The notes: a model not told the origin generated them from the sequence alone. DNA of 13,744 nucleotides from Anaerolineales bacterium (GCA_012032575.1 JAAUSP010000154.1:1-13744), one strand, 5' to 3'. Positions 1-8,054 are shown, numbered from the stretch's first letter. Numbers and translations are program-made.

Positions 1-1
1 C

Positions 2-229
2 TCTCGAACATTTGTGGTTAAAGAACCGGATGTAAAAGATATTCGGGAGAGGTACAAACTTTCCCAGAGCCAGTTTGCCTCCTTGTTGGGTATCAGCGTA
101 AAAACGTTACAGAACTGGGAGCAGGGCCGGAGAGTTCCGCACGGGCCGGCTCGAATTTTATTACAGGTAGCAGCCAAACATCCCGAAGCAGTCTGGGATG
201 TGGTTCGCCCGAGCGGAAGAGCCGCCTAA
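2..229 (+). CDS. XRE-family antitoxin (HigA/NadS-like), 5' end cut by window
   Basis: This is the C-terminal part of a small helix-turn-helix DNA-binding protein. The reading frame is open from base 2 (SRTFVVKEPDVKDIR...) with no stop before the edge. Family members usually carry about 25-35 residues before the RTF-V-PPDV-like segment, so the gene probably starts upstream and the GTG at 14 is not the real start. The HTH is clear around LSQSQFASLLGISVKTLQNW, followed by the family-typical EQGRR-P-GPAR-LL-VAAKHPEAV ending. Proteins of this type repress their own promoter and neutralise a RelE/HigB-like toxin encoded next to them, usually just upstream. The toxin would be outside the window. The gene converges on the methyltransferase fusion with one base between the two stop codons. 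Family assignment is firm; the antitoxin role is inferred. Confidence 0.8.
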   Translation, partial: SRTFVVKEPDVKDIRERYKLSQSQFASLLGISVKTLQNWEQGRRVPHGPARILLQVAAKHPEAVWDVVRPSGRAA

Positions 230-230
230 A

Positions 231-1622
231 TCAGATTCCCCGCAAAGCCACCTGCGCCGAGCGCAGCGCCGCCGCAAACGAAACCCCACCCGCCGGACTG
301 CCCGAATCCACTTTATAGCCCCCATAAATCGCGTGACCGGCTTGCAGCCAGAAGCAGTCTACCACAGCGAAACCGGCGGTTTTGAGCCAGGTCAACTGCT
401 CGAACAGGGCTGAGGGTTTGTCCACCGGGTCGGGGAAGCGATAGAGATTCCACTCGGCCTGGACAAACTGCTCGAACAGCCGCCGCGAGCCGGTTTGGGC
501 CAGGGCCTGCGCCTCCGCTGAGCGATCCCAGGTGGCGGCGAACAGTTCGCCGGCTTCGGGCCGGGGAGGGTGGACCAGGTCGGCGATGAGGAAAACGCCG
601 CGCGGCGAGAGACGTTCGGCGATGGCGGCAAATAGAGCCTGCTTTTCCGCGTCATCCAGATGGTGCAGCACCAGCGATGAGACTATGCAATCCGCGCCCT
701 GGAGGTAGGCCAGCCAATCATTTGTAAAAAGATCAAACGGGGCGACTGCTGCCCGCGCGTCAAACCGGCTTAACCGTTGGGAGGTCTGCGCCAGCATCTC
801 CCCCGACCCATCCAGAGCGACGACCTCGGCCTGGGCAAAACAATCCAGCAGGGCGTGGCAGAGAAAGCCTTCGCCGCAGCCCAGCTCGACGGCGCGGAAA
901 GGCTCATCCTGTCGGAACGGCAGCAGGGTGAGCAGCGCCGCCACCTGTTCTTCTCGCGCCGGTACGGCCACCGCGGCGATTTCCTGGTACAGTTTTGAGT
1001 CGGCCTCGCTCCATGAAACGGGCGGGTTATTCACGGGGCTGGTCTTGGTTTTAGCGCCCCGAATCGGCTGGAGGGCGCGATTGACGCGGGCAATGTCAAA
1101 CGCTTCCGGGTCAAAATCGCCGCCAAACTGCTCGATCATATCGCGGTGCTCGGGATGGCGCGGGTTTTTGAAGATTTCGAGCAGGTTGCTGTATTCCCAG
1201 ATGCCGCCGCACTCCTCCGGCGGACAGGCCCGCCGGCCGGCCAGGCAGAGGGGATATTGAATTCCCGGTTCCGGCGGCAAAATTCGCTCCACTTTGACCA
1301 CGTGCTGCCAGTCGTCGGCCAGATCATACACATAGATAAATTTGCTGCCTTCGACCTGGATCACCTGACTCAGGCTGACTTTGGCCGCATCGCTCAGGTC
1401 GGGGCCGGCTTCGGCAGAGGGGCCGTAAATTGCGCCTTCGATGATGAAACGGTAGTTTTGATAATTGCCCCAGCCCATAACCTTCTGTAAAACCCGATGG
1501 AACTTGTCCAGGGGAATGTCACCGCTCACCCGCATCTGACGCCAGATCGGCGGGATAAGACCCTTGAGAGAGATTTTGCATTGATAGATCAATGATTCAT
1601 TATTTACATCGGACTTAGCCAC
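231..1622 (-). CDS. pRiA4b ORF-3-like domain fused to class I SAM-dependent methyltransferase
   Basis: A 463-residue two-domain protein. Residues about 10-188 match the plasmid pRiA4b ORF-3-like family (PPIWRQMRV, KFHRVLQKVMGW, FIYVYDLADDWQH, CLAGRRACPPEECGG, HPEH, FDPEAFD), a domain of unknown biochemical role usually found as a stand-alone protein of about 190 residues. After a linker of about 20 residues comes a class I methyltransferase: motif I VELGCGEGF near 245-253, acidic residue in LDGSGEML near 271, and SLVLHHLDD near 316-324. The substrate is unknown. The GTG start is supported by GAGG seven bases upstream. An internal GTG at codon 197 (1034) could start the methyltransferase alone but has no visible ribosome site. 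The start overlaps the Nudix remnant in another frame. Domain calls are firm; the fusion could be checked for a lost stop at the junction. Confidence 0.85.
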   Translation of the reverse strand: MAKSDVNNESLIYQCKISLKGLIPPIWRQMRVSGDIPLDKFHRVLQKVMGWGNYQNYRFIIEGAIYGPSAEAGPDLSDAAKVSLSQVIQVEGSKFIYVYDLADDWQHVVKVERILPPEPGIQYPLCLAGRRACPPEECGGIWEYSNLLEIFKNPRHPEHRDMIEQFGGDFDPEAFDIARVNRALQPIRGAKTKTSPVNNPPVSWSEADSKLYQEIAAVAVPAREEQVAALLTLLPFRQDEPFRAVELGCGEGFLCHALLDCFAQAEVVALDGSGEMLAQTSQRLSRFDARAAVAPFDLFTNDWLAYLQGADCIVSSLVLHHLDDAEKQALFAAIAERLSPRGVFLIADLVHPPRPEAGELFAATWDRSAEAQALAQTGSRRLFEQFVQAEWNLYRFPDPVDKPSALFEQLTWLKTAGFAVVDCFWLQAGHAIYGGYKVDSGSPAGGVSFAAALRSAQVALRGI

Positions 1623-1743
1623 AGTTTAACCTCAATTGGAAAAAGAACTGCTGTTTGCCGGGATCGTAGCTCTCTGACACCAGAATGGACCCGTTCCGGC
1701 TGAAAATACCAATTACCAGCGGGCGAATTTGTCCCGGTTTCAT
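1615..1743 (-). pseudogene. Truncated Nudix hydrolase gene, N-terminal 42 codons only
   Basis: The ATG overlaps the TGA of the coiled-coil gene (ATGA at 1743-1740), a typical coupled start. Translation gives MKPGQIRPLVIGIFSRNGSI, then LVSESYDPGKQQFFF and a short unrelated tail ending at TAA (1617-1615). The beginning closely resembles the first strands of Nudix hydrolases of the type that continue ...KQQ-FYRPLGGGIEFGE. Here the similarity stops just before the Nudix box, so no catalytic GX5EX7REUXEEXGU motif exists and the product cannot be active. The family is normally about 140-160 residues. The break lies near 1640, exactly where the ribosome site and GTG of the fusion gene begin, which suggests a deletion or recombination joined the two. 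Identification rests on about 35 residues recognised by eye. Confidence 0.6.
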
Positions 1744-2469
1744 CGTCCCTCTCCCAGCTTGACCTCGCGCAGCGCCTCCAACTGATCCTGGAGCAGGCGC
1801 ACCTCTTCATCCACGTCGGCGGAGAGGCGGCTGGTATCGGCGACGTGCTGGTAGATTGGCCGGTGAGGATTTGGGAGTAAATGGTGCCCAACAGCGAGAG
1901 GGTGCTTTCGATCTGAATCTCGGCCCGTTTGACCGTGTTTGCAGTTGGTCCAGCGAGGCCAACTGTTTGCGCCGATTGGTCAGGGTCCGTTCCAGTTGCG
2001 CCCGAATAGCCGGGTCGCTTTCGCGCTGGAGCCGGCTTTCCAAATCGGCGATAGCGGCGGGCACGGCTTTGATGTCCCGCTGGATCAGCTCATCCTGGCG
2101 GAGTTTGCTGATGCGCTCCACCAAATCCTGGATAGTTTCGGCCCAGGTATCAATTTGTTCCCCCAACGCCTGCAGATGCGCCCGCTGGCCCGTCTGCGCC
2201 GCCGTTTTGACCGCCTGATCAAGCTGCGCTTTGTAGGCCAGTGTTTGTTGCAGATAGCTGTCGAGCCGGACCTGTTCATCGGGCACGTCGGGTTTAGCTT
2301 TTAATTGACTCCACACCAACCAGACCCCTCCGACCAGGGCGACCAGCCAGGGCAGCCACAACAAAGGTGCGCGCTCAACCCTGACCAGCACCACCGAGAT
2401 AGCCACCAGCAGGATATACCAGCCGAGGTTGCGCCAGAGTGTACGCCAGCGAGGGTCTGGGGGTAGCAT
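1740..2469 (-). CDS. Two-TM membrane protein with long cytoplasmic coiled coil (two frameshifts)
   Basis: A protein of about 242 residues whose function I do not recognise. Residues about 13-30 (LGWYILLVAISVVLVRVE) and 33-52 (PLLWLPWLVALVGGVWLVW) form two closely spaced membrane helices. The rest is charged, helical and rich in Q, E, L and R, and looks like a coiled coil. The frame breaks twice. Near 1940, QLQT should continue as TVKRAEIQIESTLSLLGTIY, and near 1847 GQST should continue as QHVADTSRLSADVDEEVRLL and end at TGA 1742-1740. Each break is repaired by one added base in a short run (A and C respectively), so I treat them as read errors. The start lies two bases after the acetyltransferase stop and the end overlaps the Nudix start, so it belongs to the same transcript. 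The wedge-shaped layout resembles other two-TM coiled-coil proteins of unknown function. Confidence 0.65.
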
Positions 2470-2471
2470 CG

Positions 2472-3026
2472 TTACCTTTGCTGCCGGTTGTTCAACGGAA
2501 TAATCGGCTGACTGCTAACGGTACTTTTGATCTTTGAAAAATCAAGCATCCGCTCGGCGTTAGCTGCCGCGTCGAGCGGCATCAGCACGGCCACCTCGTC
2601 GCAGGCATGGAACTTGGGACAAAAAACGCAGTCTTTCTGCACTTTGCGGGGCAGGTGTTCGATGCGGGTCAACTGGAAACCCATTTTGAGAAAAAAGCCG
2701 GGTTTGCGGGTCAGGGCAAAGACGCGCGGCAGCCCCAACGACCGCGCTTCGGCCAGCAGTTGGGATACAATCGCTCGTCCCACTCCCTGGCCCTGGCACG
2801 TGGGGTCAATCACCAGCGAGCGAACCTCGGCCAGATCGCCCCACATAATCAGCAGCGACCCCATGCCGACGATTTTGCCCTGGGCCTCGGCCACCACCCA
2901 ATCGCGGATAGACTGGTAGACATCCCCCTCCATCCGGGGCAAAATCTCCGCCTGCCGGGCATACTCATTCAGGAGCGGCATCATGTGTGGTACATCGGTT
3001 AATTGGGCTTTGCGAACATTGATCAT
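2472..3026 (-). CDS. argA: GNAT N-acetyltransferase, short ArgA-type N-acetylglutamate synthase
   Basis: A 184-residue GNAT protein. The acetyl-CoA loop is visible as VIDPTCQGQGVGRAIVSQLL (about residues 72-91), preceded by beta strands IVGMGSLLIMW and LAEVRSLVID. The C-terminal block DCVFCPKFHACDEVAVLM, with its CxxC and CDE, is characteristic of single-domain acetyltransferases annotated as the short form of N-acetylglutamate synthase, which make N-acetylglutamate from acetyl-CoA and glutamate, the first step of arginine synthesis. Position in a block with argC, argB, argS and argD supports that role. The last about 20 residues are a low-conservation tail. The ATG at 3026 starts the conserved fold directly, with a weak AAGGAT upstream. 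A palindrome separates it from argD; the next gene starts two bases after its stop. A different acetyl acceptor cannot be excluded. Confidence 0.75.
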   Translation of the reverse strand: MINVRKAQLTDVPHMMPLLNEYARQAEILPRMEGDVYQSIRDWVVAEAQGKIVGMGSLLIMWGDLAEVRSLVIDPTCQGQGVGRAIVSQLLAEARSLGLPRVFALTRKPGFFLKMGFQLTRIEHLPRKVQKDCVFCPKFHACDEVAVLMPLDAAANAERMLDFSKIKSTVSSQPIIPLNNRQQR

Positions 3027-3063
3027 CGAGGATCATCCTTTGAAATAAAATTCTAAAGCCAGG

Positions 3064-3105
3064 TGTTGCGTGTTCCGTTATTCATTTCTCACGGAACACG
3101 CAACA
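3064..3105. repeat. 15-bp perfect inverted repeat between argD and the acetyltransferase
   Basis: TGTTGCGTGTTCCGT (3064-3078) and ACGGAACACGCAACA (3091-3105) are exact reverse complements around a 12-base loop. A further CACGCAA copy follows on the right. There is no T-run after the stem on the minus strand, so it is not a standard terminator. It may act as an mRNA stabiliser or processing site between the two genes, or be a short repeated palindrome. Confidence 0.8.
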
Positions 3106-3146
3106 CGCAAGCCGGACTCTTTAAACTACAGATTAGACGACTACCT

Positions 3147-4339
3147 TCACCCCACCGCCGCCAGCGTTTCGCGCAGGCGTTCGGCCAGGAGGTCGAGTTC
3201 CACTTGAGAGATGGTCAGCGGGGGCAGTAGACGGACTACCTTTTCCCCGGCCACCAGAATAATCAGGCCGTGGTTGCGGGCTTCGGCCACAATTTCAGCC
3301 GCCGGAATTTCTGAGACCAACCCCCACATCAGGCCTTTGCCGCGCAACTCCACCAACAGCGGCGATTCGGCTACCAGTGTTTGCAGCTTTTGGGCCAGGT
3401 ATTCGCCCTTGCTCGCCACTTCGGCCAGAAAAGCAGGCTGGTTGATCTGGCTGAAAACCGCCCTGGCGACGGTGCAGACCAGCGGGCCGGCGGCAAAGGT
3501 GCTGCCGTGATCGCCGGCTTCCAGCGTGTCGGCCACGGCCTGGGTCAGCAGGACCGCGCCATCGGCAGCGCCGCCAGGGGCTTGGCCAGGGTCATAATAT
3601 CGGGTGTGATGCCGTAATTTTCGTAGGCCCACAGTTTGCCCGTCCGCCCCAAACCGCACTGCACCTCGTCGAAGATGAGCAGCGCCCCCACCTCATCGCA
3701 GCGTGCCCGCAGCCCGGCCAGAAATTCCGGCTGCGCCGGGGTGACGCCGCCCTCGCCCTGAACCGGCTCGATGATGACCGCGCAGGTTTGGGCGGTGATG
3801 GCTTTGCGGGCGCTGTCGAGATTGTTAAATTCGGCAAAAGTTACGCCGCCGATGAGCGGCTCGAAGGGGGCGCGGTATTTGGCCGTGGCTGTGACCGCCA
3901 GTGCCCCCATCGTCCGCCCGTGAAAGGAGCCGGTGAAGGCGACGAGGCCGGTTTTGTCGGTGTGGCCTTTGGCGCGGGCATATTTGCGGGCAAACTTGAT
4001 CGCCCCTTCGTTGGCCTCCGCGCCGGAGTTGCAAAAGAAAACCCGGTCGGCAAAGGAGGACTCGCATAAATCGCGGGCCAGAAGAGCCTGCGGGGCGGTG
4101 TGGTAAAGGTTGGAGGCGTGGGTCAATCCCTCGGTCCCCTGCCGGATGGCCTCGATCACGGCCTCGTGGTGATGCCCCAGCGCGGTGACGGCAATCCCAG
4201 CCCCGGCGTCCAGATATTGACGGCCCGCCGTATCGTACAGCCAGGAACCTTCGCCCCGTTCCCAGACCAGGTCGGGGCGTTTGTAGGTTTGCAGCACGTA
4301 CTGTTTTTCAAGGGCGATGATTTCTTGCGGGTTGTTCAC
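3147..4339 (-). CDS. argD: Acetylornithine aminotransferase (one frameshift)
   Basis: A PLP-dependent class III aminotransferase that converts N-acetylglutamate semialdehyde and glutamate to N-acetylornithine and 2-oxoglutarate, the fourth arginine step. Visible motifs are CNSGAEANE (about 103-111), SFHGRTMGAL (138-147), EPVQGEGG (191-198), IFDEVQCGLGRTG (222-234) and the Schiff-base lysine in TLAKPLA (K253). The frame shifts near 3560: after KPLAALPM it should read GAVLLTQAVADTLEAGDHGS and continue to the C-terminus LLAERLRETLAAVG. One added base in a CC run at 3559-3560 restores it, giving about 397 residues, normal for the family. The usual AGG before LPMG is here only AA, so a further three bases may be missing. 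GTG start with GAGGTGG seven bases upstream. Related omega-aminotransferases share this fold, but the arg context makes ArgD most likely. Confidence 0.9.
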
Positions 4340-4400
4340 GATAATTCCACCTCGTGTTTAAAAGTTCATAAAATCTGGCAGGTTTCAGCTCAAAACGGGT

Positions 4401-4422
4401 CGGAGGTCGCAGACCTCCTCCG
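4401..4422. repeat. Short palindrome in the argS-argD gap
   Basis: GGAGGTC (4402-4408) and GACCTCC (4412-4418) pair around a three-base loop, with TCCG copied once more on the right and CGG on the left. There is no T-run on either side, so termination is unlikely. It lies in the 97-base gap between argS and argD on the minus strand, where it would form a compact hairpin in the mRNA. The rest of the gap shows only the argD ribosome site. Confidence 0.6.
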
Positions 4423-4436
4423 AGCAATCAACCTGT

Positions 4437-6199
4437 TTACATTCTCTCCGGCGTTTCGATGCCCAGGAGCGACAGCACAAGCTCGAGTTCGGCCAGGCAA
4501 AGGTGGGCCAGTGCCAGCCATGAGGCCTGGCGAGCCGGGTCGGCTTCACTTAAAATATGGCATTGATCGTAGAAGCGGTTGAATTCTCGACCCAAGCTGT
4601 AGGCAAAGTCACACAGATGATTGGGCGCAAAGTTCTCATAGGCGGTCTGCACGGCATCAGGAAGCTGGCATAGGGTCAACATCAAGGCGCGTTCGGCGGG
4701 TCCGGGTGACAAAACAGGGCCAGGCTGCAGGGATTTTTCCTCGGCATTCCGCAGGATGGATTTGATGCGTACTGCCGTGTAAAGCAGATACGGGCCGGTT
4801 CTACCTTCAAACCGGGTGAATTTTTCCAGGTCGAAGATATAATCAGAGATATGATGATTCATCAAATCGGCAAATTTTAGCGCGGCCAGGCCGACTTTTT
4901 TCGCCACGTCCGCGCGTTCAGCCTCATTGTAATCTTTGGCCAGGCCGGTTTCATCCAGACGCTTGAACGCCTCGGCAATAACCAGCGCTATCAAATCCTT
5001 GAGCCGCATTACTTTGCCGGCCCGCGTTTTGAAAGGTTTGCCATCCGGCCCGTTGACTGTGCCAAAACCGAGATGCTCCAGTCTGACCCCCTGAGTCAGG
5101 CCAATCTGGCCCGCTGCCTGGAAAAGCTGCTTGAAATGCAAACTCTGGCGGCCATCCACGACATATAAAATCTGGTCCACTCGAAAATCCTCGACCCGCT
5201 CAAACAGAGTGGCTAAATCGGTCGTGCCATACAAAACCCCCCGTCCGATTTGAGCAGGATGAGCGGCGGCATTTCTTTTTGGCCGTGGGTCTGCGCCAGC
5301 GGAATCACCAGCGCGCCCTCGCTGAGGCGAGCATGGTCGTTGGCCTGTAATTGTTCCAGCATGGCCCGGATGCGCTCGTGATAGTCGCTTTCGCCCCGCC
5401 ACAGGTCAAATGTCACCCCCAGGCTGCCAAAATCGGCTTTCAGTTCTTTGACCGAAACCGCCACAAAATGCTGCCACAGGGCCTTGTATCCGGCACGTCC
5501 CCGCTGCAAATCCACCGTCGCCTGGAGCGTGGCCTCCATTTCGCCCTGATCCTCCTGGCAGCGAGCTACTACAGCCGGATACATTTCCTGCAAATCCGAG
5601 ATTGTCACCGGTGGGTCGGCGGGATAAGGGCCGGTGTGGGCCGGGTCAAAATAAAGCAGGTCGGGTTGGCGGCGTTGGAGTTCAAGGATAAGCATGCCCA
5701 TCGGCGTGCCCCAATCGCCCAGGTGAATGTCGCTGGTAACGCGGTGGCCCACAAAACGGCAGAGACGCTGCAAACAATCGCCAAAAATGCTGGAGCGCAG
5801 ATGCCCTACGTGCATGGGCTTGGCCACATTTGGCCCGCCAAAATCAATCAAAATGTGCTGTGGTTCGGCGGCGGACACGCAGCCAAGCCGCGCATCTCTA
5901 GCCAGGCGCTGCACCTGCGCCGCCAGAAATTCATCGGAGAGCGAAATATTGATAAAGCCCGGCCCGGCCAGCGAAACTTCGGCAAAGGCGTCGCGCGGTT
6001 CAACAGCCTCGACAATCCGCCGGGCCAGGTCGCGCGGATTTGTTTTTTGCAGGTTCGCTGCCGCCAAAGCGCCGTTGCACTGGAACTGGCTCAGCTCCGG
6101 CCGCTGCGAAACGACCACCTCGCCAAATTGACGGGCCAGGCCCTGCGCTTCAAAGGCGTTGGCAAATGAAGTGGTCAAAAACTCTTTCAAGGAGGTCAT
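4437..6199 (-). CDS. argS: Arginyl-tRNA synthetase (one frameshift)
   Basis: Class I aminoacyl-tRNA synthetase that charges tRNA-Arg in the cytoplasm. The N-terminal additional domain (residues about 1-110) ends in AGPGFINISLSDEFLA. The catalytic domain has GGPNVAKPMHVGHLRSSIFG, with the HIGH-type motif HVGH at 130-133, then DIHLGDWGTPMGML. After the break come LYGTTDLATL, LEHLGFGTVNGPDGKPFKTR with RAGKVMRL in the place of KMSKS, and a DALR-type anticodon domain (GRTGPYLLYTAVRIKSI, FAYSLGREFNRFYDQCHIL) to the end. The frame shifts at about 5233-5236: ...SDGGF should continue LYGTTDL, restored by one more base in the run of four A on the plus strand. Corrected length is about 587 residues, normal for ArgRS. 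The ATG start has GGAG upstream and lies 18 bases after argB. Since the enzyme is normally essential, the shift is probably an error. Confidence 0.93.
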
Positions 6200-6217
6200 T
6201 CCTGCTCCTGCTAAAAA

Positions 6218-6964
6218 TCAGGTCGAGGCCACAATAGTGGTGCCTGTGCCTGCCTGCAAACCGGCCAGGTTGGTGATTTTGACTGCCTGCACCCCGGCGG
6301 CAACCGCTTCGGTGGCGGAACGGACCTTGGGGATCATGCCATCCACGATGATTTTATCGGCAATCAACTGCTCCACTTCGGTGGCAGTCAGGTGGGGGAG
6401 TAATTCACCCTGGCGTAAAACCCCCGGCACATTGGACACAAATACCAGCACTTTAGCCGCCATCGCTGTGGCCACGGCCATCGCTACGTGGTCGGCGTTG
6501 ACGTTAAAGATGCTGCCATCGGGGCCGTAACATAAGGGTGACAGCACCGGCGTGACGCCTTCCTCCAGCAAATGTTTGAACACCTCAGTCCGCACAAAAG
6601 TGACGCGCCCCACCAGCCCCAAATCGCCCTGGGGATGGTGGAATTTTTCTACCTTGATCGAGGCCCGGTCCACGCCGGACATGCCAAAGGCGTCCACCCC
6701 GGCGGCCAGCAGCGAAGCGACCAACCGCTTGTTGACCCGGCCCGCCAGCACCATTTTGACCACTGCCAGCGATTCGGCGTCGGTCACGCGCAGGCCGTCA
6801 ATATACTGAGCCTCGATACCCAGCCTGGTCTGTAACTCTTTTATTTCCTTGCCGCCGCCATGCACCAGAATGGTCGGCTCGGTCAGTGCTGCCACGGCCT
6901 GACCCAGGTTGTCTATGAAGGTTGGATCGTCGAGTTCGTTGCCGCCGATTTTGATGATTTGCAC
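6218..6964 (-). CDS. argB: Acetylglutamate kinase
   Basis: An intact 248-residue amino-acid kinase that phosphorylates N-acetylglutamate with ATP, the second arginine step. The N-terminal IKIGGNE carries the phosphate-binding lysine and glycines. HGGGKEI (35-41) is the second glycine loop, DGLRVTD (about 56-62) the acetylglutamate-binding segment, FNVNADHVAMAVA (153-165) the Asn/Asp substrate and nucleotide site, and DGMIPKVRSA the final catalytic lysine region. The protein lacks the long N-terminal helix of arginine-inhibited hexameric forms, so feedback inhibition may be absent or different; this is inference from length only. GTG start with AGGAG seven bases upstream. A palindrome fills most of the 76-base gap to argC. 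LysZ of the lysine pathway is a close relative, but no lysW is present here and argA, argD and argS are. Confidence 0.92.
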   Translation of the reverse strand: MQIIKIGGNELDDPTFIDNLGQAVAALTEPTILVHGGGKEIKELQTRLGIEAQYIDGLRVTDAESLAVVKMVLAGRVNKRLVASLLAAGVDAFGMSGVDRASIKVEKFHHPQGDLGLVGRVTFVRTEVFKHLLEEGVTPVLSPLCYGPDGSIFNVNADHVAMAVATAMAAKVLVFVSNVPGVLRQGELLPHLTATEVEQLIADKIIVDGMIPKVRSATEAVAAGVQAVKITNLAGLQAGTGTTIVAST

Positions 6965-6986
6965 TGTATTTCTCCTGAGAGGCGAA

Positions 6987-7027
6987 GAGGCGAGGAGGCG
7001 AAAGAGAAATCTTCGCCTCCTCGCCTC
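6987..7027. repeat. 16-bp perfect inverted repeat made of GAGGCGA units, argC-argB gap
   Basis: GAGGCGAGGAGGCGAA (6987-7002) pairs exactly with TTCGCCTCCTCGCCTC (7012-7027) over a nine-base loop. The left arm is extended by another imperfect unit (GAGAGGCGAA, 6977-6986) and the right by CGCCCTCGCCTC (7031-7042), which reaches the argC stop codon. The whole gap is therefore a short-unit tandem array folded back on itself. In the mRNA it would make a very stable hairpin between argC and argB. Confidence 0.85.
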
Positions 7028-7040
7028 ACCCGCCCTCGCC

Positions 7041-8054
7041 TCATAAAAGTCCGAGGGTTTCTTCTACCCCAAACATAATGTTAAAATTCTGCACCGCTTG
7101 TCCCGCCGCGCCTTTGCCCAGGTTGTCTATGGAAGCGCAGACAATCAACTGGCGCGGGTTGAGCCACGTCACCGACAGCACTGCCCGGTGAGTCCGTTGG
7201 GTGTGGGCCATGGTCGTCAGTTGGCCGGCGGGCAAGACCTGCACCAGCGGTTCAGCGGTGTATGTTTCGCTGTACAAGCTCTGCGCCGCCGCAGCCGAAA
7301 CGTCATCGGCCAGCGAGACGTAAACGGTAGACAGCATGCCCCGGCTGATGGGTGTGAGATGCGGCGAAAAGATGAGCTTGTCACCATTGCCGCCCAAATC
7401 GGCGATGGTCTGGGCCATCTCCGGCACGTGGCGGTGGCTCTGGCCAATGCTGTAAGGCGATAGATTTTCATTAGCTTCGACAAAGTGGGTTTTGAGGCTC
7501 GGTTTGCGCCCGGCCCCGCTGACCCCGCTTTTGCTGTCGGCAATGATCGGCGCGGCTGGATCGAGCAACCTGGCCCTGAGCAAAGGATAAAGCGCCAGCA
7601 AAATGCTGGTCGGGTAGCAGCCGGGGTTAGCCAGCAGGTTGGTTTCGCGCACCCTGGTCCGATTGATTTCCGGCAGGCCGTAGACCGCTTCGCTTAGCAG
7701 CGCCGGGGCTTCGTGGGGCACATTGTACCATTTCTGGTAAAGCTGCGCGTCGGTCAGGCGAAAATCCGCCGACAGGTCAATCACCCGCACCCCGGCCTGC
7801 CGCGCAGCGACGACCGTCGGCATGCTGGCCCCGTGGGGCAAACAGCAAAAAACCGCGTCAACCTGGTCCAGCGGCGCATCGGCCAGCGGAATCAGCGGAA
7901 TATCCCAGGCCACCGGATACAAATCGCTCAATTTTTGGCCGGCGGCGCTCTCCGAGGTGGTAAAGACCAGCTCAACCGCCGGATGTTTTCTGAGGATACT
8001 CAGGCTTTCAAAGCCGGTGTATCCACTTGCGCCAAAAATACCTGCTTTAATCAT
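7041..8054 (-). CDS. argC: N-acetyl-gamma-glutamyl-phosphate reductase
   Basis: A 337-residue NADPH-dependent reductase that converts N-acetylglutamyl phosphate to the semialdehyde, the third arginine step. The Rossmann loop GIFGASGYTG (5-14) is at the N-terminus, DLSADFRL (93-100) follows, NPGCYPTS contains the active-site cysteine at 146, KSGVSGAGRKP is the conserved substrate loop, and SHRHVPE carries the catalytic histidine. The C-terminus ends in TWLNPRQLIVCASIDNLGKG and a short tail, as in full-length homologues. I use the ATG at 8054 because the fold begins there and GGAG lies eight bases upstream; an upstream in-frame extension to 8087 is not conserved-looking. It is the first gene of the arginine block and is preceded by a 290-base leader with promoter, leader peptide, hairpins and terminator. 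Confidence 0.95.
   Translation of the reverse strand: MIKAGIFGASGYTGFESLSILRKHPAVELVFTTSESAAGQKLSDLYPVAWDIPLIPLADAPLDQVDAVFCCLPHGASMPTVVAARQAGVRVIDLSADFRLTDAQLYQKWYNVPHEAPALLSEAVYGLPEINRTRVRETNLLANPGCYPTSILLALYPLLRARLLDPAAPIIADSKSGVSGAGRKPSLKTHFVEANENLSPYSIGQSHRHVPEMAQTIADLGGNGDKLIFSPHLTPISRGMLSTVYVSLADDVSAAAAQSLYSETYTAEPLVQVLPAGQLTTMAHTQRTHRAVLSVTWLNPRQLIVCASIDNLGKGAAGQAVQNFNIMFGVEETLGLL

Noticed and set aside
1604..1891. A separate 95-codon gene between the coiled-coil gene and the fusion gene
   Set aside because: Its first part (GTIYSQILTG) is the middle of the coiled-coil protein read between its two frameshifts, and the rest is an out-of-frame reading of that gene's end and the Nudix remnant.
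4401..4422. Terminator between argS and argD
   Set aside because: The stem is strong but there is no T-run on either strand after it.
5200..5260. Programmed frameshift or authentic pseudogene in argS
   Set aside because: The break is a one-base change in a homopolymer, with similar breaks in five other genes; no stimulatory structure was seen and an argS loss would be lethal without a second copy.
6218..7463. Plus-strand open frames over the arginine genes (for example 5351-6169, 7098-7463)
   Set aside because: They lie antisense to strongly conserved enzymes and have no recognisable protein features; they are frame shadows in GC-rich DNA.
6218..8054. LysZ/LysY of the lysine (LysW) pathway instead of ArgB/ArgC
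   Set aside because: These families are close, but no lysW or lysX is present and the neighbours are an ArgA-type acetyltransferase, argD and argS.
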